Shown: positions 36,801-42,531 of the stretch, one piece after another | Layout of the letters: every line of letters starts with the position of its first letter | Position numbering within the stretch: position 1 is the stretch's first letter | DNA from: Toxonevra muliebris | Lineage: Eukaryota > Arthropoda > Insecta > Diptera > Pallopteridae | Assembly (NCBI GenBank): GCA_963691655.1 | Contig: OY829326.1 | Span: 75,137,235-75,201,234 of the forward strand | DNA length: 64,000 nt | Direction of reading: 5' to 3' | Notes under the pieces: model-generated | Told to the model about the DNA's origin: nothing | The model's database searches: none | The model's input: the letters and a program-made list of their open reading frames with translations, nothing else | Position numbers and translations under genes: made by a program

Positions 36801-37950
36801 AATTGGTTCCACGGCGATTGTGTAAATATAACCGAAGAGGCATCAAAAAAACTGTCCGAATTTATTTGCGAAGATTGCAAACGTGCTCGTGAAACCCAAG
36901 AACTGTACTGTTCATGTAGACAGCCGTATGATGAATCACAATTCTACATATGCTGTGATAAATGTCAGGACTGGTTTCATGGTCGCTGCGTTGGTATCGT
37001 TCAAAGTGAAGCAGAATTCATTGATGAATACGTGTGCCCAGACTGTCAGCGAAATAACTCAGCAAATATTGCGAATATGAAAAATCTAACAGAAACTGAG
37101 ACAGTTGAACTAAAGAAGCTTATTAAACAAATCCAGGTGCGTTATTGTCACTTATATCCCATGTATAACTATGCACTATTAAGATGTTTTTATTTTACAG
37201 TCGCACAAAAGCGCTTGGCCATTTATGGAGCCTGTGGACGCTGACGAGGCTCCAGACTATTACAAAGTGATCAAGGAACCAATGGGTCAGTATTATTACT
37301 AAACATGCGATCATAATATTCTGTTCTGATCTCACATTGATACACATGTGGAAATGTATTAAATTCCTAACTTAAATTCATCCGCAAAAATTACTACTGG
37401 TTCTCATGAAAGCTCGCAAATACCTCTTATAGCACGTAATCTTTACAAGCTTGTACTGCGTATATCAGCTTTTCTTATTCTCCATACAAAAACTTTGTTT
37501 CTTTTTTTTCGAGATTTATTTTTCAGCACTTCTGAACAAAAGCTAATTTAACCATTTAAAATTAACAAGACTACAAGCTTTCATGGCGGCCAATACTATA
37601 CAATACTTACAAGTTTAAACCTCAGGATAACCTGTCGCTAAAAATTAAAAAACAAAATTCGTTATTAACTCTTTTATTTTTAAATTCTGTTTGAATCATA
37701 ATTTTTATTCCATTAATTTTCTTTCTTTTTTTCTTTTTTTTTTACAGATTTACAACAAATGGAACACAAATTAAATACAAATGCGTACACAAAATTATCG
37801 GAATTTATTGGCGACATGACAAAAATATTCGACAACTGCCGTTATTACAACCCAAAGGAATCTTCGTTTTATAAATGCGCAGAAGCATTGGAATCATATT
37901 TTGTGCAGAAAATAAAATACTTCAGAGAAACCGTGGTTGGCCAGAATTAG
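6525..37950 (+). CDS. E(bx)/NURF301, large subunit of the NURF chromatin remodeller (whole gene, 14 coding exons)
   Basis: Nucleosome remodelling factor subunit that scaffolds the ISWI-containing NURF complex in the nucleus and reads histone tails (BPTF in vertebrates). Exons 6525-6801, 19867-23880, 23949-24320, 24388-24753, 24816-24940, 25008-26361, 28038-28168, 30773-30968, 31031-31362, 36324-36505, 36570-36713, 36773-37136, 37201-37285 and 37748-37950 join in phase to 8145 nt, i.e. 2714 residues, close to the fly protein as I remember it. Domain order: HMGA-like basic N-terminus; DDT about 180-245; PHD1 about 334-380; WHIM/WSD-like block about 395-460; acidic/basic linkers; Gln-rich region about 1600-2200; PHD2 about 2484-2538; PHD3 about 2541-2590; bromodomain about 2600-2712. 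In this family the bromodomain-proximal PHD binds H3K4me3 and the bromodomain binds acetyl-lysine. The first ATG in exon 1 (GAAATGAG) matches the expected N-terminus. All exon limits come from reading frame and splice consensus. Confidence 0.95.
6890..7205 (+). repeat. Dispersed repeat with hydrophobic frame, copy A
   Basis: About 310 bp resembling 31535-31860 at roughly three of four bases, in the same orientation. Both copies contain an open frame encoding similar hydrophobic peptides (KLILLIG.VLI.FYNSN ... VYINLLTF). Copy A starts about 90 bp after the exon 1 donor. It is probably part of an unidentified mobile element. Confidence 0.7.
7206..9034. other. E(bx) intron 1, stretch without recognised elements
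   Basis: No exon or transposase is recognisable. There are several poly-A/T runs (7290-7320, 7750-7790, 8310-8322). Small open frames at 7992-8201 and 8391-8621 lack motifs. The left edge of a TTAA-started block near 7702 was considered and not accepted. Confidence 0.5.
9035..9168. mobile_element. 134-bp MITE with about 45-bp inverted termini
   Basis: The left arm starts CAGCCCTATTCTAAATATTC at 9035 and runs to about 9080. The right arm (about 9124-9168) is its complement with few mismatches, and a purine/pyrimidine loop lies between. The element abuts the CACTG element that begins at 9173. No clear target duplication longer than AAT is seen. Confidence 0.8.
9587..9817 (-). pseudogene. Transposon-associated protein remnant, C-terminal part
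   Basis: The open frame reads [12 protein letters not shown], then RYQG, then [14 protein letters not shown] recognise this as the C-terminal FHQD...RYQG...DYCW signature of uncharacterised proteins common in aphids, Hydra and other genomes. It continues the family seen at 10081-10530 on the same strand. Stops and a gap separate the two, so the gene is broken. The biochemical function is not known to me. Confidence 0.6.
10081..10530 (-). pseudogene. Transposon-associated protein remnant, central part
   Basis: Contains [18 protein letters not shown] and [19 protein letters not shown]. These match the GPQIR and FLGN-type blocks that precede the FHQD signature in the same uncharacterised family. 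The frame lies between the long inverted termini of the 9173-11016 element, suggesting it is the element's own gene. It ends in a stop before the C-terminal part, so it is non-functional. Confidence 0.6.
11017..11684. other. E(bx) intron 1, no recognised feature
   Basis: AT-rich DNA with poly-A tracts (about 11365-11380). I see no coding exon, inverted repeat or repeat copy here. Confidence 0.5.
11685..11905 (+). mobile_element. tRNA-derived SINE, near full length
   Basis: The head carries a polymerase III A-box-like word TAGCCTAGTGG (11695-11705) and a degenerate B box GGTTTCATCTC (11738-11748). It is followed by a body with GGCTGGCAATGGCAAACCTC and the tail block AAACTGTAGGTCCC. The body blocks match what I remember of SINEs frequent in tephritid genomes. 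Related heads lie on the minus strand at about 38705-38770 and 54865-54952, and a body fragment at about 61160-61252. Confidence 0.75.
12041..12063. repeat. Perfect 10-bp hairpin
   Basis: GCTGGGTAAG and its complement are separated by three bases. The right arm leads into CCCAGCGTTTACAC, a word repeated at about 55513, so this may be the end of an old mobile element. Confidence 0.5.
12134..12738. mobile_element. 605-bp element with about 85-bp inverted termini (CAGGCAT ends)
   Basis: The left end CAGGCATGTTCCAGA (12134) is complementary to the right end TCTGGAATATGCCTG (to 12738). Complementarity continues about 85 bp through AGTGAAAGTGAATT and TTTGGTGTTCTAGAA. GAATTCACTTTCAC-type words recur internally. 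The flanks (12121-12133 and 12741-12757) occur joined at 43117-43146, which looks like an unoccupied copy of the target. Only TT-like bases could be a duplication. No transposase frame is present. Confidence 0.75.
12739..13690. other. E(bx) intron 1, no gene recognised
   Basis: AT-rich; a short GAAGAAGAAGAAG run lies at 13346-13361. The minus frame of 99 codons at 13176-13475 has no recognisable domain. Confidence 0.45.
14083..14480 (+). pseudogene. Decayed Tc1/mariner-superfamily transposase
   Basis: Conceptual reading from 14083 gives [15 protein letters not shown] followed, after stops and shifts, by [10 protein letters not shown] and later by a [14 protein letters not shown] helix. In Tc1-like relatives the order is a (M)DDESY block, then a VWQAIC block, and a helical C-terminus. 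Several in-frame stops exist, so it cannot be active. An upstream portion may lie at 13690-13830, interrupted near 13838-14063. No terminal repeats were delimited. Confidence 0.55.
14541..15162. mobile_element. piggyBac-like non-autonomous element flanked by TTAA
   Basis: TTAA at 14541-14544 and 15159-15162 flank a 614-bp element. Its ends are CCCTCCTTTTGGCACATG on the left and, as complement, CCCTCCGTTTCGCACATG on the right (2 mismatches in 18). TTAA duplication with CCC-starting termini is the hallmark of piggyBac elements. A palindromic GTCTGGCCAGAC word occurs at 14737-14748, with variants near both ends (about 14568 and 15099). This looks like an internal transposase-binding repeat. No transposase frame remains. 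Confidence 0.8.
15183..15438. repeat. Long hairpin: inverted repeat with about 95-bp arms
   Basis: The left arm (about 15183-15282) contains AATAAGGAATAACAGCTAAA, AAGTCGACTAAAAACCTG and GCGTATTTTTCATTATAAA. The right arm (about 15345-15438) is the complement with few mismatches. The loop is about 60 bp. It starts only about 20 bp beyond the piggyBac-like element. No coding content; probably a foldback-type MITE. Confidence 0.8.
15439..16018. other. E(bx) intron 1, nothing recognised
   Basis: AT-rich DNA without a recognisable exon or repeat copy. Short open frames only. Confidence 0.5.
16019..16435 (+). repeat. Dispersed repeat R420, copy 1
   Basis: About 417 bp, from ATCTATACATTTATTAGTGT to GGGGCCTTACC. 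It matches 61957-62345 in the same orientation and 32561-33207 in the opposite one. Conserved internal words include AGAAGATCCAGAAGTG, TTAGCGTCGGAAG, TTCATCGTTGTAAAAACCAT and a GA microsatellite. The ends are not inverted repeats of each other, so this is not a simple MITE. The class is unknown. Confidence 0.8.
16540..16882. mobile_element. Palindrome-array MITE, right-truncated copy
   Basis: Begins CAGACTGGGG at 16550, as the related element at 42540-43111 does, and contains three to four units built on ACCACTAAACSTTTAGTGGT. The right part stops inside the sequence corresponding to about 42755 (TTGGTTTCG). Even so, TGGTTATCAT flanks it exactly on both sides (16540-16549, 16873-16882). It has no coding potential. 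Confidence 0.75.
16883..18265. other. E(bx) intron 1 with decayed Tc1-like ends
   Basis: GTTTTGTCCGACACTGTA ends at 17422 and GTTTTGTCCGATACTGTA at 18012. Both are in the same orientation and look like right ends of one Tc1-like family; no matching left end was found. Between them an imperfect inverted repeat around GATAGTTCC (17681) and GGAACTATC (17779) is visible. No gene is seen. Confidence 0.45.
18266..18326 (+). repeat. Short tandem duplication (about 29 bp, twice)
   Basis: AATTTCTTCCATCCTCTTTA followed by CAATTTCAC occurs twice in a row, separated by 3 bases. It is a simple local duplication. Confidence 0.85.
18395..18570 (+). repeat. Dispersed repeat R180, copy 2
   Basis: Second copy of the repeat at 5550-5735, same orientation, with several small gaps. 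Shared words include CAGTTTGAATTTTATT and GCTGTCAAAATAC. Confidence 0.65.
18866..18960. repeat. Local inverted and direct repeats
   Basis: AAATGCAGAATTTCA (18891-18905) is exactly complementary to 18925-18939. The word CAGAC.CATTTCAA.GAAATG occurs on both sides (18867 and 18940) as a direct repeat. It is a small structured repeat in intron 1. Confidence 0.7.
19362..19446 (+). mobile_element. Very short retroposon-like insertion with 13-bp target duplication
   Basis: GAACGTAACGTTA is present at 19362-19374 and 19434-19446. Between lies a diverged copy of the 5085-5165 repeat (GGTTGGAGTAGC ... CATTGTGATA). A long variable-length duplication around a promoter-less 59-bp unit is the mark of LINE-machinery retroposition. 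It lies about 420 bp upstream of E(bx) exon 2. Confidence 0.75.
19867..23880 (+). CDS. E(bx) coding exon 2 (DDT, PHD1, WHIM-like)
   Basis: Acceptor ATTGACAG|GTTATG, donor ATTCGTG|GTAAGT; encodes residues 93-1430. The acidic start [14 protein letters not shown] is followed by the DDT domain (about 180-245, [20 protein letters not shown]). Next come PHD1 ([17 protein letters not shown] then CNLC), the [22 protein letters not shown]-type block, a Lys/Glu-rich coiled region (EEREKR...), and a Lys/Asp/Asn-rich tract near 22055-22160. Minus-strand frames here are shadows. The intron before it is about 13 kb. Confidence 0.95.
23949..24320 (+). CDS. E(bx) coding exon 3
   Basis: Enters at phase 1 after a 68-bp intron and encodes about residues 1430-1554. 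It opens with [16 protein letters not shown] and [15 protein letters not shown], which are strongly conserved in NURF301. It ends in a Gln/Lys-rich helix ([19 protein letters not shown]). Donor GCAAG|GTATAT. Confidence 0.93.
24388..24753 (+). CDS. E(bx) coding exon 4
   Basis: Acceptor TTTTCAG|TTAAAG; the codon completed across the junction is GTT. Residues about 1555-1676: [20 protein letters not shown], then a Thr/Ser-rich low-complexity stretch, then the [14 protein letters not shown] and MPDGKLHVL repeats. Donor CAAA|GTAAAT. Confidence 0.9.
24816..24940 (+). CDS. E(bx) coding exon 5
   Basis: This short exon of 125 nt lies between 62- and 67-bp introns and encodes [19 protein letters not shown] and ends QTPQK. 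Acceptor ATTTCAG|ATACAA, donor AGAAG|GTACTG. The phase closes exactly with exons 4 and 6. Confidence 0.88.
25008..26361 (+). CDS. E(bx) coding exon 6 (Gln-rich region)
   Basis: Acceptor TTACAG|GCTTCT, donor TAAAAG|GTAAGC; about residues 1719-2169. Very rich in Gln with [23 protein letters not shown] hydrophobic/Gln repeats, typical of transcription coactivators. Many CAA/CAG codons but no long uninterrupted repeat. Confidence 0.93.
26362..28037 (+). other. E(bx) intron 6
   Basis: No exon is seen in 1.7 kb. It holds copy 1 of dispersed repeat R270 (27388-27620), then a second AACTTAA-rich block (27640-27720) with poly-A. Frames at 26710-26964 and 27412-27597 lack motifs. Confidence 0.5.
27388..27620 (+). 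repeat. Dispersed repeat R270, copy 1
   Basis: Resembles 40205-40500 in the same orientation: CCGAATTCTTAAGATTTTTGG, TTTATTAATTATTTTTCTAA, GCGTAAAATATTTTAGAAAT and AAAAACACT.AAAGCGAGAA are shared. The AT-rich content makes exact ends uncertain. Unknown class. Confidence 0.7.
28038..28168 (+). CDS. E(bx) coding exon 7
   Basis: Acceptor TTTTTAG|CACAAG, donor CAACAA|GTGAGT; 131 nt. Encodes [20 protein letters not shown] and then a Pro/Gln-rich end. Phase 1 in, phase 0 out. Confidence 0.88.
28169..30772 (+). other. E(bx) intron 7
   Basis: About 2.6 kb of AT-rich DNA. It contains a short TTTAGTATATATA triple repeat (28238-28300) and a 135-bp tandem duplication (28538-28806). The remaining part, 28810-30770, shows no recognisable exon or transposon. 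Confidence 0.5.
28538..28806 (+). repeat. 135-bp perfect-period tandem duplication
   Basis: Copy 1 (28538-28672) and copy 2 (28673-28806), both starting GTTTTCTGACATTTTTTCAA, differ only by a substitution and a one-base gap around TTCCACTGG versus TTCCCCTGG. This implies a recent duplication (or an assembly artefact). Confidence 0.95.
30773..30968 (+). CDS. E(bx) coding exon 8
   Basis: Acceptor TTATAG|GCGTCA, donor CAACAAA|GTAATA; 196 nt. Encodes [17 protein letters not shown]..., Asn-rich, ending [11 protein letters not shown], a conserved NURF301 motif that continues as [11 protein letters not shown] in the next exon. Confidence 0.9.
31031..31362 (+). CDS. E(bx) coding exon 9
   Basis: Acceptor CTTTAAG|CTATTA, donor TTAAAT|GTAAGC; 332 nt. 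Encodes [20 protein letters not shown], then basic and Asn-rich sequence ([13 protein letters not shown]). If the donor is not used, the frame runs on for 53 codons to a stop at 31522-31524, with AATAAA at 31568-31573. Confidence 0.9.
31535..31860 (+). repeat. Dispersed repeat with hydrophobic frame, copy B
   Basis: Second copy of the repeat at 6890-7205, starting near AGGGTGGGTCAAA. The open frame at 31556-31825 encodes [17 protein letters not shown] and VYINLLTF, as copy A does. It lies 170 bp after the exon 9 donor. It also supplies an AATAAA. Confidence 0.7.
32000..32530 (-). pseudogene. Decayed Tc1-like transposase
   Basis: Reading the minus strand from about 32530 to 32000 gives, across shifts, [29 protein letters not shown] and [11 protein letters not shown]. 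These correspond in order to the W-DETK, NPRY and GPLV.I.G blocks of Tc1-like transposases. Frameshifts and stops are frequent. The plus-strand end near 32038 has a TAAA-type tail. Confidence 0.65.
32561..33207 (-). repeat. Dispersed repeat R420, copy 2, interrupted by an insertion
   Basis: Reverse-oriented relative of 16019-16435 and 61957-62345 (TACTAGTCGGTAAGGTAACT at its plus-strand left end, TAATGTATAGAT at its right). It is interrupted at 32714-32975 by another element, with CATGT on both sides. Confidence 0.8.
32714..32975. mobile_element. 262-bp MITE nested in repeat R420
   Basis: The inserted DNA has inverted ends: TACACATTGAC then GGCAGCTACACGA on the left, and their complement on the right (CACATTGAC.ACNGCAGCTACACGA). 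CATGT occurs at 32709-32713 and 32976-32980, while intact copies have it once. So a 4-5 bp duplication is supported by comparison. TA pairs also flank the inner CACATTG/CAATGTG ends. GC-richer than its surroundings; no gene. Confidence 0.8.
33326..33775 (-). pseudogene. Mariner-like transposase fragment
   Basis: A 149-codon open stretch with [48 protein letters not shown] and [16 protein letters not shown]. These are the second catalytic Asp (QQD) and the NSPD..PLDY block of mariner transposases. The N-terminal part with the first Asp is absent, and the C-terminal end decays. The flanks 33776-34526 show no matching terminal repeats. Confidence 0.8.
33776..34526. other. E(bx) intron 9, no exon recognised
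   Basis: Possible upstream remnant of the adjacent mariner fragment in the first 70 bp. A CACTGGCAGTACC word lies near 34032. Otherwise no gene or clear repeat. Confidence 0.4.
34527..35394 (+). mobile_element. Internally deleted mariner with intact terminal repeats and TA duplication
   Basis: The element is 34529-35392 (864 bp) with TA on both sides (34527-34528, 35393-35394). The inner 22 bp of the terminal repeats (34534-34555; 35366-35387) are perfect complements. The outer five bases are CCACA versus CTACC. It carries a 195-codon open frame; see the separate entry. Full mariners are about 1.3 kb, so some 400-450 bp are missing. Confidence 0.92.
34752..35339 (+). pseudogene. Mariner transposase with in-frame internal deletion
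   Basis: The 195-codon frame keeps the N-terminal helix-turn-helix region ([20 protein letters not shown]), then jumps to [40 protein letters not shown] and [11 protein letters not shown]. These include the second Asp and the D of the D34D motif. The segment carrying the first catalytic Asp is missing between about residues 62 and 63, yet the frame stays open. Not active; could still bind termini. It lies in E(bx) intron 9. Confidence 0.9.
35395..36323 (+). other. E(bx) intron 9, 3' part
   Basis: No exon or recognisable element until the T-rich acceptor before 36324. A small GCAGATAA/TTATCTGC inverted pair lies at about 35648-35693. Confidence 0.5.
36324..36505 (+). CDS. E(bx) coding exon 10
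   Basis: Acceptor TTTTTTAG|CAAACT, donor AAAAA|GTAAAT; 182 nt. Encodes a charged coiled helix ([20 protein letters not shown]) typical of the region just ahead of the C-terminal PHD fingers in NURF301/BPTF. Phase 0 in, 2 out. Confidence 0.9.
36570..36713 (+). CDS. E(bx) coding exon 11 (start of PHD2)
   Basis: Acceptor TGTTTCAG|ACAACC. Ends within PHD2 after [14 protein letters not shown]. The donor is the weak AAA|GTTCGT, chosen because only it joins to [14 protein letters not shown] in phase and restores a complete Cys4-His-Cys3 finger. Confidence 0.9.
36773..37136 (+). CDS. E(bx) coding exon 12 (PHD2 end, PHD3)
   Basis: Acceptor ATTTAG|GTTTTA, donor ATCCAG|GTGCGT; 364 nt. Carries the rest of PHD2 ([16 protein letters not shown]) and all of PHD3 ([30 protein letters not shown]), then the linker helix into the bromodomain. 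PHD3 is the position that reads H3K4me3 in BPTF; its aromatic residues (Y of PYDE and QFY, W of DWFHG) are present. Confidence 0.93.
37201..37285 (+). CDS. E(bx) coding exon 13 (bromodomain)
   Basis: Acceptor TTTTACAG|TCGCAC, donor AATGG|GTCAGT; 85 nt. Encodes [20 protein letters not shown] and YYKVIKEPM, the ZA-loop part of the bromodomain with the WPF shelf intact. Confidence 0.93.
37748..37950 (+). CDS. E(bx) coding exon 14 (bromodomain end and stop)
   Basis: Acceptor TTTACAG|ATTTAC, stop TAG at 37948-37950. Encodes [20 protein letters not shown], then DNCRYYNP, which contains the acetyl-lysine-binding Asn region, and the C helix. Confidence 0.93.
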
Positions 37951-37989
37951 AAAAAAAAAAGTACATACTTTAGAAATTAAAGTTAAATT

Positions 37990-37995
37990 AATAAA
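37990..37995 (+). terminator. E(bx) poly(A) signal
   Basis: AATAAA 40 nt after the stop codon. Further AT-rich candidates follow around 38100 and 38290. Actual cleavage sites are not known. Confidence 0.55.
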
Positions 37996-37999
37996 TTTA

Positions 38000-40204
38000 T
38001 ATATACGTATATACATATGTATATTCTTCTGAATCAATGTTTTTACATTAAAACAAAATACATTATATTGCAATTACTAAAGTAGAGAAATAATAATTAA
38101 ATAAATATAAATGCCTACTTACGAATATGTATTTTTGGCAAATGTCGAAAGCTCTGTACAGTTTAAAATAGAACCACTTAAAAAATGGCTTTGTAAATAG
38201 TCAATGCATTTGTAAATTTTAGTATTAAGAAAAAAATACCTTGTATAATATTTTTTTTAGAATTGAAAATGTAACATTAAAGAAAAACTAATAAACATTC
38301 TTTCCGGAGAAAGCAAACGTCTTTAATTAAAGGATTCCAATAAAAATTGTTTAACTTTCTGAAAAGTCTAATATCAACAAATAATATAAAATAAATTGCT
38401 TGACCATCAAACCGCCCATTTTCCCCACTATAACTTGCCAACTATGACTAAAATTGTAACTGTAACCAAAGCAGGCTAATTAAAATTGACTTCAGATTTG
38501 AGTTTAGTGATCCAAAGTTTTCTCTAGAATTCGGAATTTCATTAATATTAGCTCCTAAATTTGTCCCGTCATTTTTTGGGGTAAAATCACTATGTGGAGA
38601 ACTGAAACGCTCTTAGGCAATTTTACTCTTGGAGATTTGTCATTGCGACCCGAAAGATGGTGGCATGTTTAAAACTATCTATTTTCTAATTAAATTTTTT
38701 GTTTACTGTGGAGAGTATGGAATCCAGCCACCCTGAGTAGCAGTCCATCACATAATCAATACGCCAGACTGGAACGAAGCTGCCAATAAATCGTTTTTCG
38801 ACATAATTTTGTTTGCAAGTGTAATGATGCAGTTTTATAGCCTAATATCCAAATATGAATACTGTTCATTTCTGTTTCAAATGTAGTAACATATTTTGAA
38901 TTTTGAGCAGATTTACTGACGAAATTGCTTAGAAAGAACATTTGTTAAACAGAAACTCTAAAGTTTCTTAGACTTAAACTTTAAATATTTAGTACGTATA
39001 AATTATTTTTCATTAACTTCATATGTTTATTCGTTAATATTGAATTAAATGTTTACAATTTTATGCAGATGTTTCAAAATTCCTTTTACTCAATTCTTTA
39101 GTAGCATACGTCTTCTGCTCTCCAATAACCGCCAAAGAGTAATTAGTAGTCATATGTCAATGAAAATTATAATTCACGTTTGGAATCTAATTCATTTCTG
39201 TTAGTTTCGTAAATTATTGAGGTTAACCTACCGGTAAGTCCCATTAAAAATATATGGTAATGTCGTCATCGGCAAACGGCATTTTTACATCTGCAGTTAG
39301 CTTATGTTTTAATTCATAATCACCAGAGTTTACCACGTAGAGGTTGCAGTACGATTTGTAACTCCTTTTGGAATGAGTGGGGTGCTTTATTCAGGAATGG
39401 GTGATAGGATTTTCCGTTCCAACATTTTTAAAAAGTCCTTCTTTAATTTCAAATAAGGCTGTGAAATTTGTGAAAATTAGTTCAGTGGTGCTGGGGATGA
39501 GCACCAGGATTCGCTTTCTAGATAGGGTCTTGAAACATGTTTGGCTCTTGAATTTTACTTTTGCGAAAACCGAAATAACTTTACTAGATGAACAGGTACA
39601 TACTTGATAGTAGCTGAACAAAGGAAAGTACCTGTGTTGTAAGCAGCCTCAAGACCTCAATTTTATCCTCAATTCTAACCGCATGTTTGCTCATGTAAAG
39701 CAGCAAACACCTCATACCACATTCAAAAGCTTCGAAAAGAGTTTACTACACCATCCTTTATCTGAAAAGGTTGGTTCAGCAAACTATTCCAAAATGTGAC
39801 GGAAATTGATGTAAAAGCAGCAGACAGACCTAAAAAGCTTTCGAATGAGGAGTTTTTCTAGATAGTGAAGTATGTAACCTTTCCAGCCAGACTTTTCGTT
39901 AGTAGTATTACTACCAATTAGTTAAAAGTTCCGATCTATACCTCTGCCCTTTAATCACTCGAATAAAATATTTGCGGACTGTTTGGTTTTTTTTTCATTT
40001 ATTTTTAGGATGTTTTTTCATTACTTTGGGGTTATATTTCGTTTCAATAATTAGGGGCCTTATTTCTCTTTTCAATGGAACACTGCCGAAACTTCCATCT
40101 CTTACCGTTTAAGCGCTATTTAGCCAACATCATTTTCCAGCCCATGAAACACCACATTATTACAATGTTTGAAATGAGGTTATCTCAAAACTATCTATGC
40201 ATTC
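38000..40204. other. Intergenic DNA between E(bx) and ICA69, first part
   Basis: No gene is seen. It contains a minus-strand SINE head (38705-38770). Otherwise AT-rich DNA with short frames lacking motifs, such as the opposed pair at 39377-39621. Confidence 0.5.
38705..38770 (-). mobile_element. SINE head fragment (tRNA-like)
   Basis: The complement reads GTGATGGACTGCTACTCAGG then GGCTGGATTCCATACTC. This resembles the D/anticodon-arm and B-box parts of the SINE at 11685 (GTTGGACTCCTACGCAG). Confidence 0.5.
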
Positions 40205-40505
40205 TGATGGTGGAATTCTTAAGAATTACGAATTTTTAAGATTTCTGGACGGTTTTTAAAATCAACTTTTTTCAAGAAAACTACCTTTTTATTACAATGC
40301 CGCTATATTTATTAATTATTTTTCTAAGCTTCATAGTTCTTTTAAATATTTATATGCGTAAAATATTTTAGAAATACATACACACATATGTAACATACAT
40401 TTCATTTCAAAGGTACGTTGTGTTGTTCACAGTAGCATTTTATTAGATAAAAACACTAAAAGCGAGAACAATCTAACAAAAGTTAATTCCAAACCTAGTC
40501 ACCTT
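40205..40505 (+). repeat. Dispersed repeat R270, copy 2
   Basis: Partner of 27388-27620 in the same orientation. It is longer because of an extra segment around ACACATATGTAACATACATT. Ends next to the 40521 direct repeat. Confidence 0.7.
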
Positions 40506-40520
40506 GGTCGGCTCTCTCAA

Positions 40521-40640
40521 TAAAGCACATGAGATAAAACTGTGGGAAGTCGTCTTTTTGCGTGATTATATGTAGCCGATTAACAACTGCGCAACTTCGT
40601 TTCTTATTGGTTTCGTATGAGTGCAACAAAAACGCGATTT
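40521..40640 (+). repeat. Direct repeat flanking the 14-mer array, left copy
   Basis: ACATGAGATAAA, GATTATATGT.GCCGAT and TTTCGTATGAGTGCAACAA are shared in order with 42357-42502, same orientation, 1.7 kb apart. It is not a recognisable LTR (no TG...CA ends seen). Confidence 0.7.
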
Positions 40641-41138
40641 TTCACATAACTGTTGTTGTTGAAGCTTTTGCACTCATCCTCTTTCTATTTTCTGAAGCTT
40701 TTTTTTCTGTTGATACTTTCTACTCTTATCGGCACAAACACGACGTTGTACAAGTATATGAGAAGAAAGCAGCTGTGTAAATCCCAGAAAAGTGAAACCA
40801 AAAGTAAAAATAAAAATATCAAAATAAAAGGTTAAAAATACGTTAACATGAAAGACAATAAACCACATTTAATAAATAAATTCGATTTAAAAAAATAAAA
40901 TCAAGGAAACCCCATAATTTTATTTGCTTTTGTGAACAAAGTGTGGAATCATAGAATAGTTTGAAAATGCTGCCAATTTCAAAGTGGGGAAACAATTAAA
41001 TTTTTGTCGCTACTCGCAAGCGCAGCAAGCGTTTACTAGTAAAAAAAGCGAGAAAACGATTCAAAAGGTGCATAAATTTTAGTGTGTTAAATATTTGGTT
41101 TCGGTGCAAAAAATAAATTTAAAAATTTGTTTAAGTGT
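40641..41138. other. Intergenic DNA left of the 14-mer array
   Basis: AT-rich, short frames only. A GCGCAGCAAGCG word is the only GC-richer spot (about 41019). Nothing recognised. Confidence 0.45.
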
Positions 41139-42336
41139 GAAACGTAAGTAACACAAATTATACAAAAAGTTGTTTAACTCCAAAAGTAGTTTATCAAATA
41201 AAACCACATTTTGGATTTTCATTTAAAGATTGAAGTTATATTGATCTACTCCATTTTGGATTCAAAAATTCTAGTATTTGTAGAAAAAATTATGATTCAA
41301 AAATGAAACGTAAGTAACATAATTTTTTTTTATATGTGGTAGCAGAAATAGAAATGGGGCAACAAAAATTGTCCACAAATGACTAAAAACTTACTTCAAA
41401 GCATTGTGTAAGGCGTCATAGAGAAAAAATAAAGTTAAATATAGAATGCGATAAGGTGTATCGGGAGAAAAATAGTCTTCATTAATCTAAATTCTCTTAA
41501 AAAATTATAAGTTCTTTGCTCAAGAATGAATTAAAATTTTATTTTTTAGCATTATATTTAAAGATTTGATTATTTACCACATAGCATTTATTATTTTCAC
41601 TATATCTTTCAAATAATTATTGCTCTATCAAAACACAAGCTGTTTTACTTTACTTTGCAATGAATTAAACTATTTTTTTTTTAAATAAAATGTATTAAGT
41701 GATTGCATTTTATTGTTTAATTCAAACCCTCACTTAATATTCCCTAAATACCACCCAAATAAAATAAGTAGGGCAAGTCAAGTGTACTTGAGCTAAAAGG
41801 CTGTCGCTGAATTCGACATACACATCAAAAATTGTTTTAAAAATCTAAATTTCTTTTGTTAAACGAATGAATTTCACTTTAACTTTTTTATATGTTAGAT
41901 TATTTCAAGGTTGTGTGCTTGTGCACAACTTGAAACGTAGGTAACGCTGCAGTGAAACATAAGTAACGCTAGGCAAATCAAATATGTATTAAAAAAATAT
42001 ACCAATTTAAGCAAAACAGTCAAATTTTTTATGAACTTCTACTGTCGATAAATAAATCTATTTGAAAAAAATTTTCTTCTTTAATTTTCATTGACCAATT
42101 CGCAGAATTTCACATATCTAAATCGAGTACTCAAAATAGATGTTTTGTGCGGAAACGTAAGTAACGACACTAATATGAGTTATTTCCTCAGAGCACATTA
42201 ATAATTGAAAATATGTTTATGCTGATTCTTGTACAAAAGCATAAGACACTTACGACTGTGTTACCCGATTTTTGAAATAGTTGATAATTATTGGTGAAAA
42301 AAATCGTTTTATACCGAATGGTGAAACGTAAGTAAC
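41139..42336 (+). repeat. Six dispersed copies of GAAACGTAAGTAAC
   Basis: The 14-mer GAAACGTAAGTAAC occurs at 41139-41152, 41305-41318, 41932-41945 (one change), 41954-41967 (one change), 42152-42165 and 42323-42336. All are on the plus strand with irregular spacing of 22 to 627 bp. The surrounding DNA is unrelated between copies. Four copies continue as AACG. The core CGTAAGT is a consensus 5' splice site. Function unknown. Confidence 0.85.
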
Positions 42337-42356
42337 GGTGGATTTACCCAGCTATA

Positions 42357-42502
42357 TTAAAACACATGAGATAAACTGCGAGAAGTCGACTTTCTGCATG
42401 ATTATATGTGGCCGATCCCCATATGACCTCGTTCGATAAACACTAACAACAGCATAACTTTCTTTCTTATTTGTTTCGTATGAGTGCAACAACAACGCGA
42501 TT
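42357..42502 (+). repeat. Direct repeat flanking the 14-mer array, right copy
   Basis: Partner of 40521-40640 with an extra 25-30 bp (ATATGACCTCGTTCGATAAA) in the middle. It ends about 30 bp before the palindrome-array MITE. Confidence 0.7.
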
Positions 42503-42531
42503 TCCGTTGCAAAATTTTTAAATTACCCTCG

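Noticed and set aside
40521..42502. LTR retrotransposon reading of the direct repeats
   Set aside because: No TG...CA ends, no gag/pol frames and no clear primer-binding site in the 1.7 kb between them.
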